Notes: generated from the sequence alone by a model not told the origin. Counted from the first letter of the stretch, positions 35,578 through 44,099 are shown. The stretch is DNA of 52,605 bases from Chthoniobacteraceae bacterium (GCA_947471505.1 CANIWM010000039.1:1-52605), one strand, 5' to 3'. A program made the numbers and translations.

Positions 35578-36613
35578 TGTGCGCTCGCGGGAGTATCTGC
35601 GGTTTGCACACGACCACGCCGAGGGGCTGCATTTTCTCCACGAGGGCTTGATACATCGCCTCGTCGTCGTAGGTGCCGACGATGGCACCGCCGCTGCCGG
35701 TGAACTTCGCCGAGCAGCCGAGGCTGCGCGCGGTCTCGACCATCTGGAGATTTCCGAGGCCCATCTTGTCGCCGTAGATCGCTTTGCGGAGGTCGAAGTT
35801 CGCGTTGAGCAGCGGCGCGATCTCGGAGCCCCGCGCTTGCACGAGGAGGTCGCGTGTTTGCTGCGCGAGGCTGGCCCATGTTTGCATGGCGTCGTGGACT
35901 TCTTTGTCGTCGGCGTTCCAGCGTTTGCGGATGTCGTTGTGCGGGACTTCGGTGCCTTCGCCGAGCTTGGTCTTAAAGGCGACGTAGAGCGGCGGGAGCA
36001 GTCTCGGGTCGATCTCTTCGTAGAGCCCGTGGCCTTCGCGCTCCATGTGCGGTTTGTTGAAGTCCATGAAGACGGCCCCTTCGTACACTTGGATGACGCG
36101 GTCTTGCAGCCCGGCGGGGATGCCGAGTTCCTCGTTCTCCACGCTGAGGATGATGCTCGGTTGAAGGTGCTTCGGGATGTCTTGGTCCGTCACGCCGTAG
36201 AACTTCATCAGCGCGCGAAATGCGGCGGTGATGATGGCGCTCGACCCGGCCATGCCGACGCGGGAGGGGATGGTGCTGTGGTATTTCAGCCGGAAGCAGC
36301 GGTCGTGCAGCGCGACGCGGCGCTCGGTGCATTCGCGGTAAAAGCGCTTCACCGTCGCCTTGAGCAGCCGCACCCCGCCGTAGTAGCCGTAAAGCGCGAC
36401 GTCGGCGACGAGTTGGTCGATGCTGTCGAACCGCGAATGGTCGCGCTCGTTCGGGACGATCTCGATTTTCTCCGCCTCGGTCAGTTCCACCCGCGCGGAG
36501 TAGTTGCGGACGATAAAGGAGATGGTCTTGCCGAAGTAACCGTCCGACGGATTGCCGATGAGCCCAGCGCGGGCGAAAGCTTCAGTGCGAATGGTGAGTG
36601 GTCTGCCTGCCAT
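35567..36613 (-). CDS. GHMP-family sugar kinase (glucuronokinase-like)
   Basis: 348 residues. The GHMP motif I region RAGLIGNPSDGYFGKTIS (about 16-33), motif II PSRVGMAGSSAIITAAF (about 115-131, the phosphate-binding loop) and the C-terminal GSGGAIVG (motif III) are intact. The NPSDGYFG-KTIS block is most like plant glucuronokinases within the family, so a uronic acid or related sugar may be the substrate (inference). The TAG stop lies inside the outer arm of the REP-like repeat, so the last residues (RAHSAK) may be derived from or adjacent to repeat insertion. Confidence 0.8.
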   Translation of the reverse strand: MAGRPLTIRTEAFARAGLIGNPSDGYFGKTISFIVRNYSARVELTEAEKIEIVPNERDHSRFDSIDQLVADVALYGYYGGVRLLKATVKRFYRECTERRVALHDRCFRLKYHSTIPSRVGMAGSSAIITAAFRALMKFYGVTDQDIPKHLQPSIILSVENEELGIPAGLQDRVIQVYEGAVFMDFNKPHMEREGHGLYEEIDPRLLPPLYVAFKTKLGEGTEVPHNDIRKRWNADDKEVHDAMQTWASLAQQTRDLLVQARGSEIAPLLNANFDLRKAIYGDKMGLGNLQMVETARSLGCSAKFTGSGGAIVGTYDDEAMYQALVEKMQPLGVVVCKPQILPRAHSAK

Positions 36614-36862
36614 GAAAAATGTGGGTTCCTTTAGCGAAAATCGGGCCGCAGGATTCGGAGAATTGCCCGGTGCGTCAACCGCGAAGCCGAGGGACGAGGT
36701 GACTCGGGGTGTTTAAAGCGGAACGAGCGAGCGCCCCGTATCTGTAGCGCGAAAGTAGCGGGGGCGTCCCGCCCCCGAGCGCCGAAGGTGCTTGCGGCGC
36801 TGCGACACTGCGTGTCGCGCAGGGGCCGAGACGGCCCCTCTACTATCGCGGGGCACAATGCC

Positions 36863-37097
36863 TTTGTCCCGGAGGGACAGCCCGATGGTAGCCGGTGGTG
36901 AAGCGACGAAGGAGCGAGAGCCAACGGATCCGTGGGTGGAGCGGAATGCGCCCCGGAGGGTGCGCGAGAACGGCCCGCTTGCCGCCCGGTTCTCTCGCCC
37001 CTGCCGGGGCGGGTTCGCATGGGGTCGAGCGATCCGGTGGCTGCGCTCGTTCCTCGCTGACCACCGGCTAATTTCTCGCAGTCCCTCTGGGACAAAA
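36863..37097. repeat. MITE-like imperfect inverted repeat
   Basis: The left half contains TTTGTCCCGGAGGGAC, then GTAGCCGGTGGTGAAGCGAC and GAGCGAGAGCCAACGGATCC. The right half carries the approximate reverse complement in the mirror order (GGATCCG near 37030 inferred pairing with GGATCC, CCACCGGCTA near 37070, GTCCCTCTGGGACAAA at the end). The centre (36940-37010) is GC-rich and unique. No transposase is nearby. Confidence 0.5.
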
Positions 37098-37189
37098 CCC
37101 ATGTCCCACCTCTGTTCACTGCCCCTCCCGACCACCCGTCCAGCCCGCATGTTCACCGTGCGGGTGTGCACACCCGACGGGCGCGGGGT

Positions 37190-37420
37190 AGGACCCCGAC
37201 GGCGTCGGGGGGGCCATGTTCAAGGCGCGGGGTCCCTAGTGGACGGGCGCGGGATAGACCCCGGACGAGCGCGGGGTCCCTAGTGGACGGGCGCGGGATA
37301 GACCCCCGACGGGCGCGGGGTCCCTAGTGGACGGGCGCGGGATAGACCCCCGACGGCGTCGGGGTCCCTAGTGGATGGGCGCGGGATAGACCCCCGACGG
37401 GCGCGGGGTCCCTCCCCGCG
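37190..37420. repeat. 44-bp tandem repeat array
   Basis: The motif CCCTAGTGGACGGGCGCGGG occurs at 37234, 37278 and 37322 and, with one change (GGATGG), at 37366, giving an exact 44-bp period. Units include ATAGACCCCCGACGGGCGCG. Partial units extend on both sides. Each unit is itself partly palindromic (CCCCGACGGGCGCGGGG). Confidence 0.85.
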
Positions 37421-37482
37421 CTCATGCTCCTGCCCCGTGGCACGCTTGCGGGTGCCTACCGGGGCGGGCGCTCCCAGGTTCG

Positions 37483-38175
37483 TTACCCGATGGGGAAGGC
37501 GTAAGTGCCGGTGCGCAGGCCGCCGTTGATGTCGATGGTGATTTCCACCTCAAGGCTCCCCGTCAGCCCCGTCGGCACCGTGCAGACGACGGTCGTGCCT
37601 TTCGCGTAGGGGTAGTTAGTCGCATCCACATAAGTGCCATCGCTTTTACGGAAACGCACCTTGCAACCCGCCGCCGGGTCAAACTTCATGCGGCGGTTCC
37701 CCATAATGAGAGTAAGGCCCTTGCCTGCGACGTAGTGATTGGGGGACTTGGTATCGCTATCATACACTTCGAGGAAAACGGGGGCGACCCGGTTTTGCTC
37801 GCCTACTTTCTCGGCGGAAAATGCGGCCTCTGCACGCTGGCGGCCTTCTTCTCCGTAGTGGGAGCGCAGGTTGATATCCATGGACTCAAAGTCCCACGAC
37901 TCCGGCCCGCCAATGGGCGCACTGCCGCCGCTCCCACACTGGAATCCGATGAGCCCGAAGAAGGCTTCGTGTTTCCAACCAGAGGTGGTGTTGTCGATCA
38001 CCTTTCTGAAGGTTGAGAGGAGGATAGCCTCCACATCGGCGGCAGATTTACCGGTTTCCGCAGCGACGTCGGCGATGGTTTGCGCCGTGGTCTTTTCGCC
38101 GCGATATTTGGGTTGCGTGGTGATTCCCAATCCCTATGGGATTGGCCGTGTGATGTAAGGAAATGTTTCGCTCAT
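37483..38175 (-). pseudogene. HU-like/DUF4469 DNA-binding protein with N-terminal TAG
   Basis: The frame from the ATG at 38175 reads MSETFPYITRPIP, then TAG (38134-38136), then GLGITTQPKYRGEKTT and on to the stop at 37483. The 216 residues after the TAG form a HU/IHF-like N-terminal DNA-binding domain (about 10-95: IADVAAETGKSAADVEAIL, WKHEAFFGLIGFQ) and a C-terminal Ig-like DUF4469 domain (about 150-216: GKGLTLIMGNRRM, TVVCTVPTGLTG). Members normally start with a short segment of the ITRPxPLG type upstream of TTQPKYRGEK, so the TAG sits in the coding region. A TTG at 38130, immediately after it, may allow a shortened product. The interrupted site is in a perfect palindrome (CCAATCCC-TAT-GGGATTGG). 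Confidence 0.65.
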
Positions 38176-38226
38176 ACGGGGGTTTTGGCTACCACTCGGG
38201 CGGGTGGGTGGCAAGCGGGGATTTCG

Positions 38227-38979
38227 CTATGGGGCGGAGATTTCCGTATTCGGGAGGGCGGCCTGCAGCGATGCGACGCTCTCCTCCGTCAGCCCCGTGC
38301 AGCCGGTGAGATCGACTCGTTGCAGAGCGGAGAGGTTCTTGAGCGCGTCCACATTCGTCAGCCCTGTGCAGCGGTTGAGACTGACCTCTTGCAGAGCGGA
38401 GAGGTTCTTGAGTGCGTCCACATTCATCAGCACCTTGCAGTCGATGAGTCTGACCTGTTGCAGTGCGGAGAGGTCCTTGAGCGCGTCCACATTCGTCAGC
38501 ACCTTGCAGTCGATGAGCCAGACGTATCGCAGAGCGGAGAGGTTCTTGAGCCCGTCCACGTTCGTCAGCCCCGTGCAGCCGAAGAGAACGAGACCTTCCA
38601 GTCGGGTGGGGGCTTTGAGCGCGGAGAGGTCGCGCAGCGTGGGGGCGTTTTCGATTATCAGCGCCTTTGGATTCAGCCGATGAACGATGGCGAGGTGCTG
38701 CTCAAACGCTTCGCTCGTCGGGATGCCCACGCCTGTCACGCCATCCAGCCAGGTCGCTTTCCTGAATGCTGCCTTCCAGTCCGCCCGAATCACTTCGTCA
38801 GGGTCGGCGTATCCCACACTCCACCCCAGCGCCTTTGCCTCCGCGAGCGCAGAGCGGAAGGCGTATTGGGTCCACCCGCCGTATGCGAGGAACCCGGCGG
38901 CGAGGAACCCGGCGGCGAGGAGGAGGAGCCAGCGTTGGAGGTGCCACTTTCGGCGCGGTGGTGGTGGGTCGGTGGTCAT
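38227..38979 (-). CDS. Membrane-anchored LRR protein, paralogue 2 (4 near-identical repeats)
   Basis: 250 residues. It begins MTTDPPPPRRKWHLQRW, matching the paralogue at 5457-6050, with a TM anchor (about 18-36, AAGFLAAGFLAYGG). A shared domain (KAAFRKATWLDGVTGVG, HLAIVHRLNPKAL) leads to four 23-residue LRR units of the type LTNVDALKNLSALQEVSLNR. The units correspond to an exact 69-bp DNA period (AGAGGTTCTT at 38331, 38400, 38469 and 38538), so they arose by recent tandem duplication. The expected role is protein interaction at the membrane. It is the largest of the two paralogues by about one to two repeats. Confidence 0.75.
   Translation of the reverse strand: MTTDPPPPRRKWHLQRWLLLLAAGFLAAGFLAYGGWTQYAFRSALAEAKALGWSVGYADPDEVIRADWKAAFRKATWLDGVTGVGIPTSEAFEQHLAIVHRLNPKALIIENAPTLRDLSALKAPTRLEGLVLFGCTGLTNVDGLKNLSALRYVWLIDCKVLTNVDALKDLSALQQVRLIDCKVLMNVDALKNLSALQEVSLNRCTGLTNVDALKNLSALQRVDLTGCTGLTEESVASLQAALPNTEISAP
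38331..38607 (-). repeat. 69-bp LRR-coding tandem repeats
   Basis: Four units at 38331, 38400, 38469 and 38538, each starting AGAGGTTCTTGAGCGCGTCC (or a one-to-two base variant) on the + strand. They encode the four LRR units of the gene. The near-identity at DNA level suggests slippage or unequal recombination. Confidence 0.85.
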
Positions 38980-39000
38980 GGGTGTGTGGTGGTTGCGGGC

Positions 39001-39825
39001 TTAGGGCTGGATGCCGTAGAAGCGGGCGCAGGTTCCGCCGAAGAGGGCGGCTTTGTCGAGTTCGGGGAGGGGGTAGGTTTCGAGGAGGCGGTGGGTTTGC
39101 TCGTAGTCGGCGGCGAGTTGGCAGACGGGCCAGTCGCTGCCCCACATGAGGCGGGTGGGGCCGAATGCTTCAAAGACGAGGTCGAGGTAGGGGCGGAAGT
39201 CGGCGGGCTGCCATGCGCGGTGGTCGGCTTCGGTGTGGAGGCCGCTGAGTTTGCAGTGGACGTTGGGGGCGGCGGCGAGGCGGCGGATTTGTTCGCGCCA
39301 GGGGGTGAGGGTGCGGGCTTTGATGGGGGGCTTGGCGATGTGGTCGAGGACGAAGGGCTGCTGGGGGAAGCGGGCGACGAGCTCGATGGCGGCGGGGAGT
39401 TGGTGGGGGAAGATGAGGAGGTCGTAGGTGAGGCCGAGGGGGGAGAGTTGGGCGATGCCGCGCAGGAAGTCGGGGCGGAGCATGAAGCGATCGTCGGGTT
39501 CGTCTTGGACGACGTGGCGGACGCCGACGAACTTCGGGTGGCGGGCGAGGCGCTGGAGGTCGTCGGCGACATCGGGGGCGCGCAAGTCCACCCAGCCGAC
39601 GACGGCTTTGATGCGGGGGTCTGCGTCGGCGAGGCCGAGGAGCCAGTCACTTTCTGCAAGGGATTGGCGGGCCTGGACGGCGACGGAGCCAGCGATGCCG
39701 AGGGGCTGCTGGAGGCGGGCGAGGTCGGCGGGGAGCCAGTCGCGGTGGAGCGGGGAGCCGCTGGGGATCCACGGGTATTGGGCGGCGTCGTAGCGCCAGA
39801 AGTGCTGGTGTGCGTCGAGTTTCAT
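39001..39825 (-). CDS. Amidohydrolase (metal-dependent, fuconolactonase-like)
   Basis: 274 residues of the amidohydrolase-2 TIM-barrel family. The N-terminal metal motif DAHQHFW, a mid-barrel VLDHIAKP and the C-terminal MWGSDWPVC are visible. Relatives act as lactonases or dehydratases of sugar acids, for example L-fuconolactonase. The specific substrate is not shown by sequence. It is preceded, on the + side, by the second REP-like element. Confidence 0.8.
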   Translation of the reverse strand: MKLDAHQHFWRYDAAQYPWIPSGSPLHRDWLPADLARLQQPLGIAGSVAVQARQSLAESDWLLGLADADPRIKAVVGWVDLRAPDVADDLQRLARHPKFVGVRHVVQDEPDDRFMLRPDFLRGIAQLSPLGLTYDLLIFPHQLPAAIELVARFPQQPFVLDHIAKPPIKARTLTPWREQIRRLAAAPNVHCKLSGLHTEADHRAWQPADFRPYLDLVFEAFGPTRLMWGSDWPVCQLAADYEQTHRLLETYPLPELDKAALFGGTCARFYGIQP

Positions 39826-39834
39826 GATGCGTGA

Positions 39835-39943
39835 AAAGTAGCTCGCGAGTCCCTTCGCGGCTGAACACTCCTCGCGAAGCGACCAATCTGTGAAGTGTCG
39901 CTTCGCGAGTGGCGAAATGCCGCGAAGGGACTCGCGGGCTACT
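39835..39943. repeat. REP-like nested palindrome, copy 2
   Basis: Left outer arm 39835-39861 and right outer arm 39919-39943 are nearly the same as in copy 1 (GCTCGCGAGTCCCTTCGCGG left). The inner hairpin CTCGCGAAGCGAC (39871-39883) / GTCGCTTCGCGAG (39897-39909) is perfect but unrelated in sequence to that of copy 1. Confidence 0.8.
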
Positions 39944-40010
39944 GTGCGCTATCGCGACTTCGAGCGATTCCACTCTTAATGACACCCGTCGGGGTGAGGC
40001 AAGTTCCCTT

Positions 40011-40175
40011 TCACTCGACAGGGCGGGGGGGAATCGGAGCGGGGCTTTCCTAAGCCCCGTTTGGCGCGTAGCGGCAACTCGCGCTTGCCACTGACGTGGC
40101 AACGGGGCTTAGGAAAGCCCCGCTCCCATTCGCGCCTCCGGTAAGATGGTATCACTCGACAGGGCGGGGGAATCC
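40011..40175. repeat. Inverted repeat flanked by direct repeats
   Basis: Direct repeats at 40011-40034 and 40152-40175 share the block TCACTCGACAGGGCGGGGG followed by GAATC/AATCC. Between them a 26-bp perfect-looking inverted repeat (40036-40061: GGAGCGGGGCTTTCCTAAGC...; 40101-40126 reverse complement) surrounds a 39-bp centre. This looks like a small insertion with a duplicated flank. Confidence 0.7.
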
Positions 40176-40196
40176 ACGGAGGGTGCGGGGACTGGT

Positions 40197-40922
40197 ATGA
40201 TTGCTGTCGATGGACTGACTAAACTATATGGCGACTTCGCCGCTGTCACGGAGCTGAGCTTCACGGTGAATCCCGGCGAGGTGCTGGGCCTCGTGGGGCC
40301 GAATGGCGCGGGGAAGACGACGACGCTGCGGTGTCTGGCGGGCATCATCCCGGCGACGCGGGGGAAGATTACCATCGCCGAGCACGACATCGCGGAGGAC
40401 CCGCTGGCGGCGAAGCAGGCGCTGTCGTTCTTCTCGGATGAGCCGCGCCTCTTTGACTACCTCACGGTGCAGCAGCATCTCGATTTCACCGCCCGCCTTT
40501 ACCAAGTGGCGGATGCGAAGGAGCGCGGGATGGCGCTGCTGGAGGAGCTGGATATGGCGGATAAGCGCGACTTGCTGGCGACGGAGCTTTCGCGCGGGAT
40601 GAAGCAGAAGGTGGCGCTGGCGTGCGGGTTCTTGCACGAGCCGCGCGTGATGTTCTTCGACGAGCCGCTGACGGGGCTGGACCCGCTGGCGATCCGGCGG
40701 ACGAAGGAACTGATCGTCCGCCAAGCGCGGGACCGTGGGGTGGCGATTATCATCAGCTCGCACTTGCTGCATTTGCTGGAGGAGGTGTGCTCGCATTTCC
40801 TGATCGTGAAGCGCGGGCGCAAGGTGGAGCACGGCACGCTGGCAGACATCCGGGCGGCGCATGAAGGGGCGGACTTGGAGGAAATCTTCGTGCGCATCGC
40901 CGGGGAGGATGCGGGGAAGTGA
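40197..40922 (+). CDS. ABC transporter ATP-binding protein
   Basis: 241 residues from the ATG at 40197 (MIAVDGLTKLYGDFAAVTEL); an earlier start at 40146 lies in the repeat. Motifs: Walker A GPNGAGKTTT, signature LSRGMKQK, Walker B PRVMFFDEPLTGLDP and switch His SSHLLHLLEE. This is the CcmA/NatA-type export ATPase subfamily. It overlaps the permease gene by 4 bp (GTGA), so both are a single exporter. The substrate is unknown. Confidence 0.9.
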   Translation: MIAVDGLTKLYGDFAAVTELSFTVNPGEVLGLVGPNGAGKTTTLRCLAGIIPATRGKITIAEHDIAEDPLAAKQALSFFSDEPRLFDYLTVQQHLDFTARLYQVADAKERGMALLEELDMADKRDLLATELSRGMKQKVALACGFLHEPRVMFFDEPLTGLDPLAIRRTKELIVRQARDRGVAIIISSHLLHLLEEVCSHFLIVKRGRKVEHGTLADIRAAHEGADLEEIFVRIAGEDAGK

Positions 40923-42667
40923 GCGCCCTCGGCTACCTCATCACGCGCTCGCTGGCCAATTCCGTCGTCCACCGCATCAAGCGGCTGCGGCAGCCGAAGT
41001 ATCTGCTCGGGGCGGCGCTGGCGGTGGCCTACATCTACTTTTACTTTTACAAGTTCCTCTACCTCGCCGCTGGCGCTTCGCCGGGGATGAAGGGCGTGGC
41101 GGGCGGCGGCTCCATCTATGTCGGCGCGACGATCCTGTTCGTGGGGACGCTGGCGCTTGCTTGGGTTTTGCCGGCTTCGCGTGCGGCGATTACGTTCACG
41201 GAGGCGGAGATCGCGTTCCTTTTCCCCGCACCGCTGAAGCGGCGGACGCTGATCATTTTCAAAATCCTCCGCTCGCAGATCGGGCTGCTGTTTATCTCGG
41301 TGTTCTTCACGCTCATCACCGGGCGCTGGCGGATGGGCGGCGACGCGTGGACGCGGACGGCGAGCTGGTGGCTGATGCTGAATACCTTCGCGCTGCATCG
41401 GCTCGGCGCGTCGTTCGCGCTCTCGCGGCTCTACGCGCAGGGGCTGGCAGACTGGAAGCGCCGCCTGTTCTTCGTGGCAGTCGTCGCGGGCTTTGCGCTG
41501 CTCGTGTGGCAGGCGTGGACTTCGCTGCCGCTGGCTCCCGCAGGGCCGGTGGGGGCATTTAGCAAAGTGACGCAGCTCGCAGAGTCCCGCACGCTCCAGT
41601 GGGTGCTCGTGCCGTTCAAGCTGGTGGTCGCGCCTTACTACGCGCACGGCTGGCGGGAGTTTGCGGCGGCGGTCTTGCCCGCGCTGGGCATCCTGCTGGC
41701 GCACTTCCTATGGGTCGTGCGGGCGGATGCTTCGTTCGAGGATGCCGCGATAGAAAACGCCCGACGCCGCGCGAAGTTCATCGCGTCTGCACAGAAGGGT
41801 GAGACGCGCTTTTCCACGAAGAGCGGCAAGGCGCGCGTGCCGCTGTTCCGGCTGCGGGCGACGGGATTTCAGGCGACGGCGTTTTTGTGGAAGTCGCTCA
41901 TCCGCATCGGGGGAAAGCGGACACTCTCGCGCTGGGCGGCCTTTTTCCTCGCGCTCGCAGCGACCGCAGTTTGGCTCAACCATCGCGGGCTGCGCGATCC
42001 GTCCCCTGGCCTCATCGCGCTCGTCGTCGCAATCGGCGGCGCGTGCTACATCGCGCTGATCATCAGCTTCGTGATGGTCGGGCAGCAGGCAGCCGGGCAG
42101 CTCCGGCAAGGGATCGCAGGGATGGACTTGCTGAAGACGTATCCCCTCCCCGGCTGGCAGTTCGCGCTGGGTGAGCTGCTCGGGCCTGTCGTGGTGGGCA
42201 CGCTCATCCAATGGGCCGCGCTGGGAGTCGGCACGACGCTGGCGTTGGCGTTCATCGATAGCGAAGGGCACGGGATTGGCCGTGCATGGATCCCCATCGC
42301 AGGCGTCGCGGTCTTTTTACCGCTGTTCAATCTCGGCACCTCCATCCTCCCCGCCGCCGCCGCGCTGGCGCTGCCCGGCTGGTTCAAGCCCGCCGACGTG
42401 GCAAACGGAACACCCGGCGGGCTGGAAGTCGTGGGCCTGCGACTGCTGATGGGCATCATGCAAATCCTGCTCATCTTGCTCGCATTTGTCCCGGTCGCAT
42501 TCTTCGGGGCCGCCGCGTGGGTGGCAGCGGGGATGTTCGGCTGCGACTTCGCCTGGAAAGTCACCGCCACCGCCAGCAGCGCCATGTTCGTCCTCGCGCT
42601 GGAAGCCGCCAGCGGCATCGCGTGGCTCGGCTGGCTGTTCGACCGCTTCGACCTGAGCGGGGAGTAG
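40919..42667 (+). CDS. ABC-2-type exporter permease
   Basis: 582 residues, GTG start at 40919 overlapping the ATPase stop. A cytoplasmic N-terminal segment (about residues 1-25) is followed by about ten TM helices and a large loop (about 245-305, RRRAKFIASAQKGETRF). The sequence shows the putative-ABC-exporter pattern EAEIAFLFPAPLKRRTLI near residues 99-116. Paired with the upstream ATPase. No binding protein is adjacent. Confidence 0.8.
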   Translation: MSALGYLITRSLANSVVHRIKRLRQPKYLLGAALAVAYIYFYFYKFLYLAAGASPGMKGVAGGGSIYVGATILFVGTLALAWVLPASRAAITFTEAEIAFLFPAPLKRRTLIIFKILRSQIGLLFISVFFTLITGRWRMGGDAWTRTASWWLMLNTFALHRLGASFALSRLYAQGLADWKRRLFFVAVVAGFALLVWQAWTSLPLAPAGPVGAFSKVTQLAESRTLQWVLVPFKLVVAPYYAHGWREFAAAVLPALGILLAHFLWVVRADASFEDAAIENARRRAKFIASAQKGETRFSTKSGKARVPLFRLRATGFQATAFLWKSLIRIGGKRTLSRWAAFFLALAATAVWLNHRGLRDPSPGLIALVVAIGGACYIALIISFVMVGQQAAGQLRQGIAGMDLLKTYPLPGWQFALGELLGPVVVGTLIQWAALGVGTTLALAFIDSEGHGIGRAWIPIAGVAVFLPLFNLGTSILPAAAALALPGWFKPADVANGTPGGLEVVGLRLLMGIMQILLILLAFVPVAFFGAAAWVAAGMFGCDFAWKVTATASSAMFVLALEAASGIAWLGWLFDRFDLSGE

Positions 42668-42675
42668 CCAGTAAG

Positions 42676-42696
42676 CAGTGGGCAGACTGCCCACTG
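42676..42696. terminator. Perfect hairpin between convergent genes
   Basis: CAGTGGGCA (42676-42684), loop GAC, TGCCCACTG (42688-42696). It is in the 41-bp gap between the exporter permease and the following minus-strand gene. It has no T-run on either side, so bidirectional termination is only plausible. Confidence 0.45.
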
Positions 42697-42708
42697 ACTA
42701 CTTGCCCC

Positions 42709-43083
42709 CTACCTCCGCCGCAGCAGCGCGATAGCCACGAGGAACACCGCAATCGCCCCCAGCCCGATCCCGTTCTCGCGCAGCGAAGGCGGGAAGATCA
42801 GCACGTAGCCCGCGTCCTTCACCAGCGCCGCGAAGGACGACACGCAGAACGGCATCAGGAACAAACGGAACATCTGCCAGCGGTCCAGCCGCGTCGTCCC
42901 CGTCGCTGTGCTCAGCCACAGCGCCACGCCGATAATCCCGCTCAGCCCCAGCGAGGTCAGCCACAAACGCGGGCGCGCATCGAAGCACAGCGACACATTC
43001 ACCACGTACCAAATCGCATAGCACCACAGCACCACGCGCCCATTCGTCAGCGTGGAAAAATAGCGGACCAACCGTAAGAACAT
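42709..43083 (-). CDS. Small polytopic membrane protein
   Basis: 124 residues from the ATG at 43083 (MFLRLVRYFSTLTNG). Four hydrophobic segments (about 19-33, 42-58, 73-95, 106-121) and an ...LVAIALLRRR end. I do not recognise the family. It is alone between a convergent exporter and a divergent kinase gene; 95 bp separate it from the kinase start. Confidence 0.6.
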   Translation of the reverse strand: MFLRLVRYFSTLTNGRVVLWCYAIWYVVNVSLCFDARPRLWLTSLGLSGIIGVALWLSTATGTTRLDRWQMFRLFLMPFCVSSFAALVKDAGYVLIFPPSLRENGIGLGAIAVFLVAIALLRRR

Positions 43084-43178
43084 ACGCCCACGATGTGGGA
43101 GGTGCGTGCGCTGCGTCAACCACTCCCACGCTTGCCATCCCGCCGCGTCGCCGCTACCTCGTCCGCCCTCACAAACTT

Positions 43179-44099
43179 ATGTCCGTACTTATCGCTGGCT
43201 CCATCGCACTCGACACCGTCAAAACACCTTTTGAAGAACACACCGATCTCCTCGGCGGCTCGACGAGCTACTGCGCGGTCGCGGCTTCCTTTTTCTCTCC
43301 CGTGAACCTCGTCGGCGTCGTCGGCAAAGACTTCCCGCAGCAGCACATCGATTTCTTTAAACAACGCGGCATTGACCTCGCCGGCCTCCAGATCGCTGAT
43401 GGCCTCACCTTCCGCTGGTCCGGCGAATACATGGTGGATATGAACGTCCGCGAGACACGCAGCATCGCCCTCAACGTCTTCGAGCACTTCAACCCCGTCC
43501 TCGCCCCCGGCTACGCGGAGACCCCGTTCGTCCTCCTCGGCAACATCGGCCCCGACCTGCAAAACCACGTCCTCGACCAAGTCAAAAACCCCAAGTTCAT
43601 CATCGCCGACACCATGGACCTGTGGATCAACATCGCGCGAGACGAACTCAGCCGCCTCCTCAAGCGCGTGGACATGCTCATCCTCAACGACGGCGAAGCC
43701 CGCCTCCTCACCCAGCAAGCCTCGCTCATCAAAGCGGGCGCGCTCATCCAAGCGATGGGCCCGCGCTTCGTCGCCATCAAGAAAGGCGAACACGGCTGCC
43801 TCCTCTTCGGCGAAAATGGCGACTTCTTCTCGTGCAGCGCATACCCCCTCGAAGAAGTCCTCGACCCCACCGGCGCTGGCGACACTTTTGCCGGGGGCCT
43901 CGCCGGATACCTCGCCAGCACCGTGAAGGACAAAGTCACCTTTGCCGACCTGCGCAAAGCCGTCGTCCACGGCTCCGTCCTCGCCTCTTACAACGTCGAG
44001 CAATTCAGCCTAGAGCGGATGCGCACCCTCACGCAGAAAGACGTTGATGCGCGCTACGCCAGCTTCCAGAAGTACAGCCACTTCGAGGTCATCGAGTAG
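43179..44099 (+). CDS. PfkB-family carbohydrate kinase
   Basis: 306 residues from the ATG at 43179 (MSVLIAGSIALDTVKTP). The N-terminal GG-STSYCAVAASFF substrate region and the C-terminal anion-hole motif DPTGAGDTFAGGLAGYL are intact; the catalytic Asp is in that motif. Ribokinase-type kinases phosphorylate sugars or nucleosides; the substrate is not determined. Its TAG overlaps the GTG start of the next gene by one base. Confidence 0.85.
   Translation: MSVLIAGSIALDTVKTPFEEHTDLLGGSTSYCAVAASFFSPVNLVGVVGKDFPQQHIDFFKQRGIDLAGLQIADGLTFRWSGEYMVDMNVRETRSIALNVFEHFNPVLAPGYAETPFVLLGNIGPDLQNHVLDQVKNPKFIIADTMDLWINIARDELSRLLKRVDMLILNDGEARLLTQQASLIKAGALIQAMGPRFVAIKKGEHGCLLFGENGDFFSCSAYPLEEVLDPTGAGDTFAGGLAGYLASTVKDKVTFADLRKAVVHGSVLASYNVEQFSLERMRTLTQKDVDARYASFQKYSHFEVIE

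Larger units (their letters stand above)
36614..37482. other. Repeat-rich intergenic region without a gene
   Basis: About 870 bp with no convincing gene. From left to right it holds a short GC hairpin near 36755, a MITE-like imperfect inverted repeat (36863-37097) and a 44-bp tandem array (37190-37420). A few reading frames exist on both strands, but they only follow the repeats. Confidence 0.65.
39826..40196. other. Repeat-rich intergenic region
   Basis: About 370 bp with no gene. It holds the second copy of the REP-like element (39835-39943) and a separate palindrome flanked by 24-bp direct repeats (40011-40175). Confidence 0.65.

Noticed and set aside
37190-37420. CRISPR array
   Set aside because: The 44-bp units are contiguous with no unique spacers and no cas genes.
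7504-38136. Stop-codon recoding (TAA or TAG read as an amino acid)
   Set aside because: Many genes in the window terminate normally at TAA or TAG (for example lptB, UBact, prcB), and the two in-frame stops are different codons. Mutation or sequencing error is simpler.
38080-39834. 584-codon plus-strand frame
   Set aside because: Spans the antisense of the LRR and amidohydrolase genes; its repeats are the complement of the LRR units.
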